This document shows, in pieces, positions 62,080 to 64,000 of a stretch of 64,000 nt of DNA; positions within the stretch are counted from its first letter, which is position 1, and each line of letters opens with the position of its first letter. Under the pieces are notes generated by a model. That model had not been told where the DNA came from and made no database searches. It worked only from the letters and a program-made list of their open reading frames with translations. Source of the DNA: Clostridiales bacterium (GTDB taxonomy: Bacteria; Bacillota; Clostridia; Christensenellales; UBA1242); NCBI GenBank assembly GCA_918262735.1, contig CAKJYJ010000003.1:272883-336882 (forward strand). Reading direction: 5' to 3'. A program made the position numbers and the translations under genes.

Positions 62080-63093
62080 ATGACCCAAAAACCGATATTA
62101 AAAAATGTAAATAAGTTTTCAAATATCAAACTCGCAAGAGGAATTAATATTGAAACACTTAATTTTACTTCTCGAGCAAAAAAAGATATAAAAAACCTCG
62201 GCGTTTCAACAAAGGAATACGGCAAGGTTTGGTTTATTATGCCAGATGGCTCAAAGGCACTATTCAAAACATATAACGTTTTTTCTAATGTTAAAAACAA
62301 AAAATTAAGGGTTATTAATGAACTCTTATGCTACAATTTGGCAAAACAGATTAATATGCCTTGTGCAAAATATGAACCTGCTCATATTGAAAATCAAGTT
62401 GGTTTAATTACATATAATTTCCTAAAAGATGGCGAATACACAAATAGTCTGTTTGAACTGTTGAATGTTGATAAAGATTTAAGTGGTAACATATTTGACA
62501 CTCTTGAAGCCTTAGATAGTTACAGTAAAATTGGTTATACTTACAACAAACGAGAAACATTGAAAAAATTATATATGTACACCGTGTTTGACACCATTAC
62601 CCTTCAATCTGACCGACACGAAGGCAATATTCATTTTGTCTTTAATGACAACACCGCAGAAATAAAACTTGCACCAGCTTTTGACAATGAATACGCCTTT
62701 TCAATTGACCTAGTTTACGATATGTATAAAAAGTATAAAAACACCGATAAAAGCATTGAAGATTTAAGAGATAATTACTCATTAAAAGCAAAATACTTTA
62801 CCGTTATGGATGAACTCAGAAGCACAAAAATGGCATTTAAAAACAATGTGAGTAATATTTGTGCCATTGCAAAAGCCGATAAAGAATTTGCACATATATT
62901 AAATAACGTCATAAATAAGTTAGATGTTCACAAGGCATTTGAAATGTTGGAAAAACAGCACTACACAATTTCTGATGAATATAAAGAATATGTTGAAACC
63001 GTGGTTAATGAAAATATTAATGTAATAAAAACTGCCCTTTCAAAAGTAACAAAAGATGAAGTGGAATATTTTGACGAAGAACTAATAAGATAG
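62080..63093 (+). CDS. HipA/CtkA-like protein kinase
   Basis: 337 residues. TLQSDRHEGNIHFVF (about residue 180) holds the catalytic Asp and the downstream Asn of a HipA/CtkA-type loop, and LAPAFDNEYAF the metal-binding Asp of a DN/DFG equivalent. PDGSKALFKTY gives a likely ATP-lysine strand (Lys in LFKTY). It lacks the HipA N-terminal subdomain, which resembles the shorter CtkA kinases. AAAGGGA is the ribosome site for the start at 62080; an in-frame ATG at 62041 lies inside the previous gene. It follows an 88-residue helical protein, not a HipB-like repressor. Confidence 0.78.
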   Translation: MTQKPILKNVNKFSNIKLARGINIETLNFTSRAKKDIKNLGVSTKEYGKVWFIMPDGSKALFKTYNVFSNVKNKKLRVINELLCYNLAKQINMPCAKYEPAHIENQVGLITYNFLKDGEYTNSLFELLNVDKDLSGNIFDTLEALDSYSKIGYTYNKRETLKKLYMYTVFDTITLQSDRHEGNIHFVFNDNTAEIKLAPAFDNEYAFSIDLVYDMYKKYKNTDKSIEDLRDNYSLKAKYFTVMDELRSTKMAFKNNVSNICAIAKADKEFAHILNNVINKLDVHKAFEMLEKQHYTISDEYKEYVETVVNENINVIKTALSKVTKDEVEYFDEELIR

Positions 63094-63114
63094 CATTTTA
63101 GCAAAAATGATGTA

Positions 63115-63143
63115 TTGACAAAAATATATTAGTATGATACTAT
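63115..63143 (+). promoter_or_regulatory. Promoter of the NUDIX gene
   Basis: TTGACA (63115-63120), 17-nt spacer, TACTAT (63138-63143). The leader of about 145 nt is long and contains a five-codon ORF (ATG at 63207) and a weak hairpin. Confidence 0.75.
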
Positions 63144-63295
63144 TTTTACAACAAATTATTTCGACCATTCCGGTTTGTTTGTATTGGAGAATTAACTTCT
63201 TTAGAATGGCAAAAAAATAACAGAATAAGACTGTTGTTGTTTTGCTTTTTGTGGGAAGTTTTTTTTAACAGTCAAAGAAAAAAGGGAGAATGTAT

Positions 63296-63784
63296 ATGGA
63301 AGAATTAAAAACACTAAACACAACAATTTTGCTAATTGAAAAAAATGGCAAAATACTTTTGGGACAAAAGAAAAGAGGGTTCGCAAAAGGATTTTTTATT
63401 GGTATTGGGGGAAAACAAGACCCAAATGAAACAATTGAACAAACAATGATTAGAGAAACACAAGAAGAAATTGGTGTTACTCCAACAAAATACGAACGAG
63501 TTGGCATTATTTATTTTGACACACATTACAAAGGTGAACACGTTAATTTAATACTCAACATTTATAAATCAACTGAATATGTTGGGCACCCAATTGAAAC
63601 CGATGAAATCTTGCCAAAATGGTTTGACAAAAAGAATATCCCATACAGCCTTATGCTTGAAGATGATAAACTTTGGATGGAAATTGTTCTTGCTGGCAAA
63701 AAGGTTACTGGAAAGGTTGTTTTTGATGAAAACTTAAAAATGCAAAGTAACACAATTAGAGAGTGTGAAGGCAAAGAAATGTAA
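63296..63784 (+). CDS. NUDIX hydrolase (8-oxo-dGTP diphosphatase type)
   Basis: 162 residues. NUDIX box GGKQDPNETIEQTMIRETQE followed by EIGV near residue 40-63 fits Gx5Ex7REUxEExGU. The 'KKRGFAKGFFIGIGGK' strand before it resembles MutT/MTH1-like enzymes that cleave oxidised purine nucleotides. The start at 63296 is preferred: AAGGGAG lies 7 nt ahead, while the ATG at 63290 overlaps that site. Monocistronic with its own promoter and terminator. Confidence 0.92.
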   Translation: MEELKTLNTTILLIEKNGKILLGQKKRGFAKGFFIGIGGKQDPNETIEQTMIRETQEEIGVTPTKYERVGIIYFDTHYKGEHVNLILNIYKSTEYVGHPIETDEILPKWFDKKNIPYSLMLEDDKLWMEIVLAGKKVTGKVVFDENLKMQSNTIRECEGKEM

Positions 63785-63789
63785 AAAAT

Positions 63790-63825
63790 AATCTAAATGC
63801 GAAATCAATGCATTTAGATTTTTTG
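63790..63825 (+). terminator. Terminator after the NUDIX gene
   Basis: AATCTAAATGC pairs with GCATTTAGATT (11 bp), then TTTTG. Confidence 0.92.
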
Positions 63826-63836
63826 TTTTATTTTTA

Positions 63837-63865
63837 TTGAAAAAAACAAATATTTATTATATAAT
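63837..63865 (+). promoter_or_regulatory. Promoter of the pyrophosphatase-like gene
   Basis: TTGAAA (63837-63842), 17-nt spacer, TATAAT (63860-63865). Confidence 0.85.
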
Positions 63866-63896
63866 ACCTAAAAATTTAATAAAAATGAGGTTTTTA

Positions 63897-64000
63897 ATGG
63901 ATATTAAAGAGTATTTAGGTAAAATTGTGGATGTTAAGATGGACAGACCTCTTGGCACAACTCACCCAAAGCATGGCTTTGTTTACCCTGTTAATTATGG
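63897..64000 (+). CDS. Inorganic pyrophosphatase-like protein, N-terminal part
   Basis: Partial gene cut by the right edge; 34 codons. It begins MDIKEYLGKIVDVKMDRPLG and continues with THPKHGFVYPVNYG, the N-terminus of the clostridial family I pyrophosphatase-like proteins (DRPxGSxHPKHxxxxYPVNYGY). It would hydrolyse pyrophosphate in the cytosol. TGAGG is 6 nt before the ATG. The catalytic Asp cluster is beyond the window. Confidence 0.8.
   Translation, partial: MDIKEYLGKIVDVKMDRPLGTTHPKHGFVYPVNY

Overview
The window is AT-rich bacterial chromosome that uses the standard bacterial code; TGA serves as a stop. The gene set points to an uncultured, gut-type Firmicute (Bacillota, Clostridia-like): DUF4364, DUF1292, TIGR04086, YwaF/TIGR02206, HelD, MtaB, a heterodimeric ABC exporter and ftsA-ftsZ, with no outer-membrane genes. 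Both tRNA genes encode their 3' CCA. The species cannot be named from the sequence alone.

Layout. 1-6.4 kb: end of a Ppx/GppA gene, a ferredoxin, a ZIP transporter, a 17-residue-repeat solenoid protein coupled to a putative heavy-metal exporter, secDF, and a TIGR04086 gene whose ribosome binding site lies inside a terminator that follows a 28-codon membrane ORF. 6.4-12.2 kb: one operon read leftward, TrmH-type methyltransferase, yebC, ruvC, ruvA, ruvB, queA, tgt. 12.3-18.6 kb: ABC exporter pair, then rsmE, mtaB and a HIT gene. 18.6-25.2 kb: a HEXXH protein, M16 peptidase, polA, and a two-gene PIN-domain unit. 25.3-33.4 kb: a tightly overlapping operon, cca-like, rmuC, phosphoglucomutase, uvrC, tdk, an Ig-like anchor protein and a ComEC-like metallo-hydrolase. 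33.4-42 kb: a cation/Ca exchanger, a multi-branched RNA/terminator, ftsZ, ftsA, small genes, an SDR-like protein, DUF4364 and an ABC-2 transporter. 42-51.7 kb: helD, an arsR-type regulator, ruvX, tRNA-Trp, trpS, gltX, RNase P RNA, a leucine-rich-repeat lipoprotein and a phosphatase. 51.8-57.2 kb: an accessory stretch bounded by tRNA-Ser(UGA) and a 3' tRNA-Ser fragment that carries a folded 103-nt insertion. 57.3-64 kb: single metabolic and accessory genes, a GGDEF protein, a CtkA/HipA-like kinase with a small partner, NUDIX, and the start of a pyrophosphatase.

The clearest unexplained themes are these. (1) A repeated promoter design in which the start codon sits 6-9 nt after a good -10 box and no Shine-Dalgarno is present, which predicts leaderless mRNAs for six or more operons, including the ruv and cca-uvrC operons. 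(2) The split tRNA-Ser copy and the 5-kb block it bounds. (3) The hairpin that is both terminator and ribosome binding site cover at 6.1 kb. (4) A 70-nt branched RNA element after ftsZ. (5) Two small-protein-plus-enzyme pairs (PIN and kinase) that look like toxin-antitoxin or signalling modules but match no standard partner family by eye. All calls come from reading the sequence; no database search was run.
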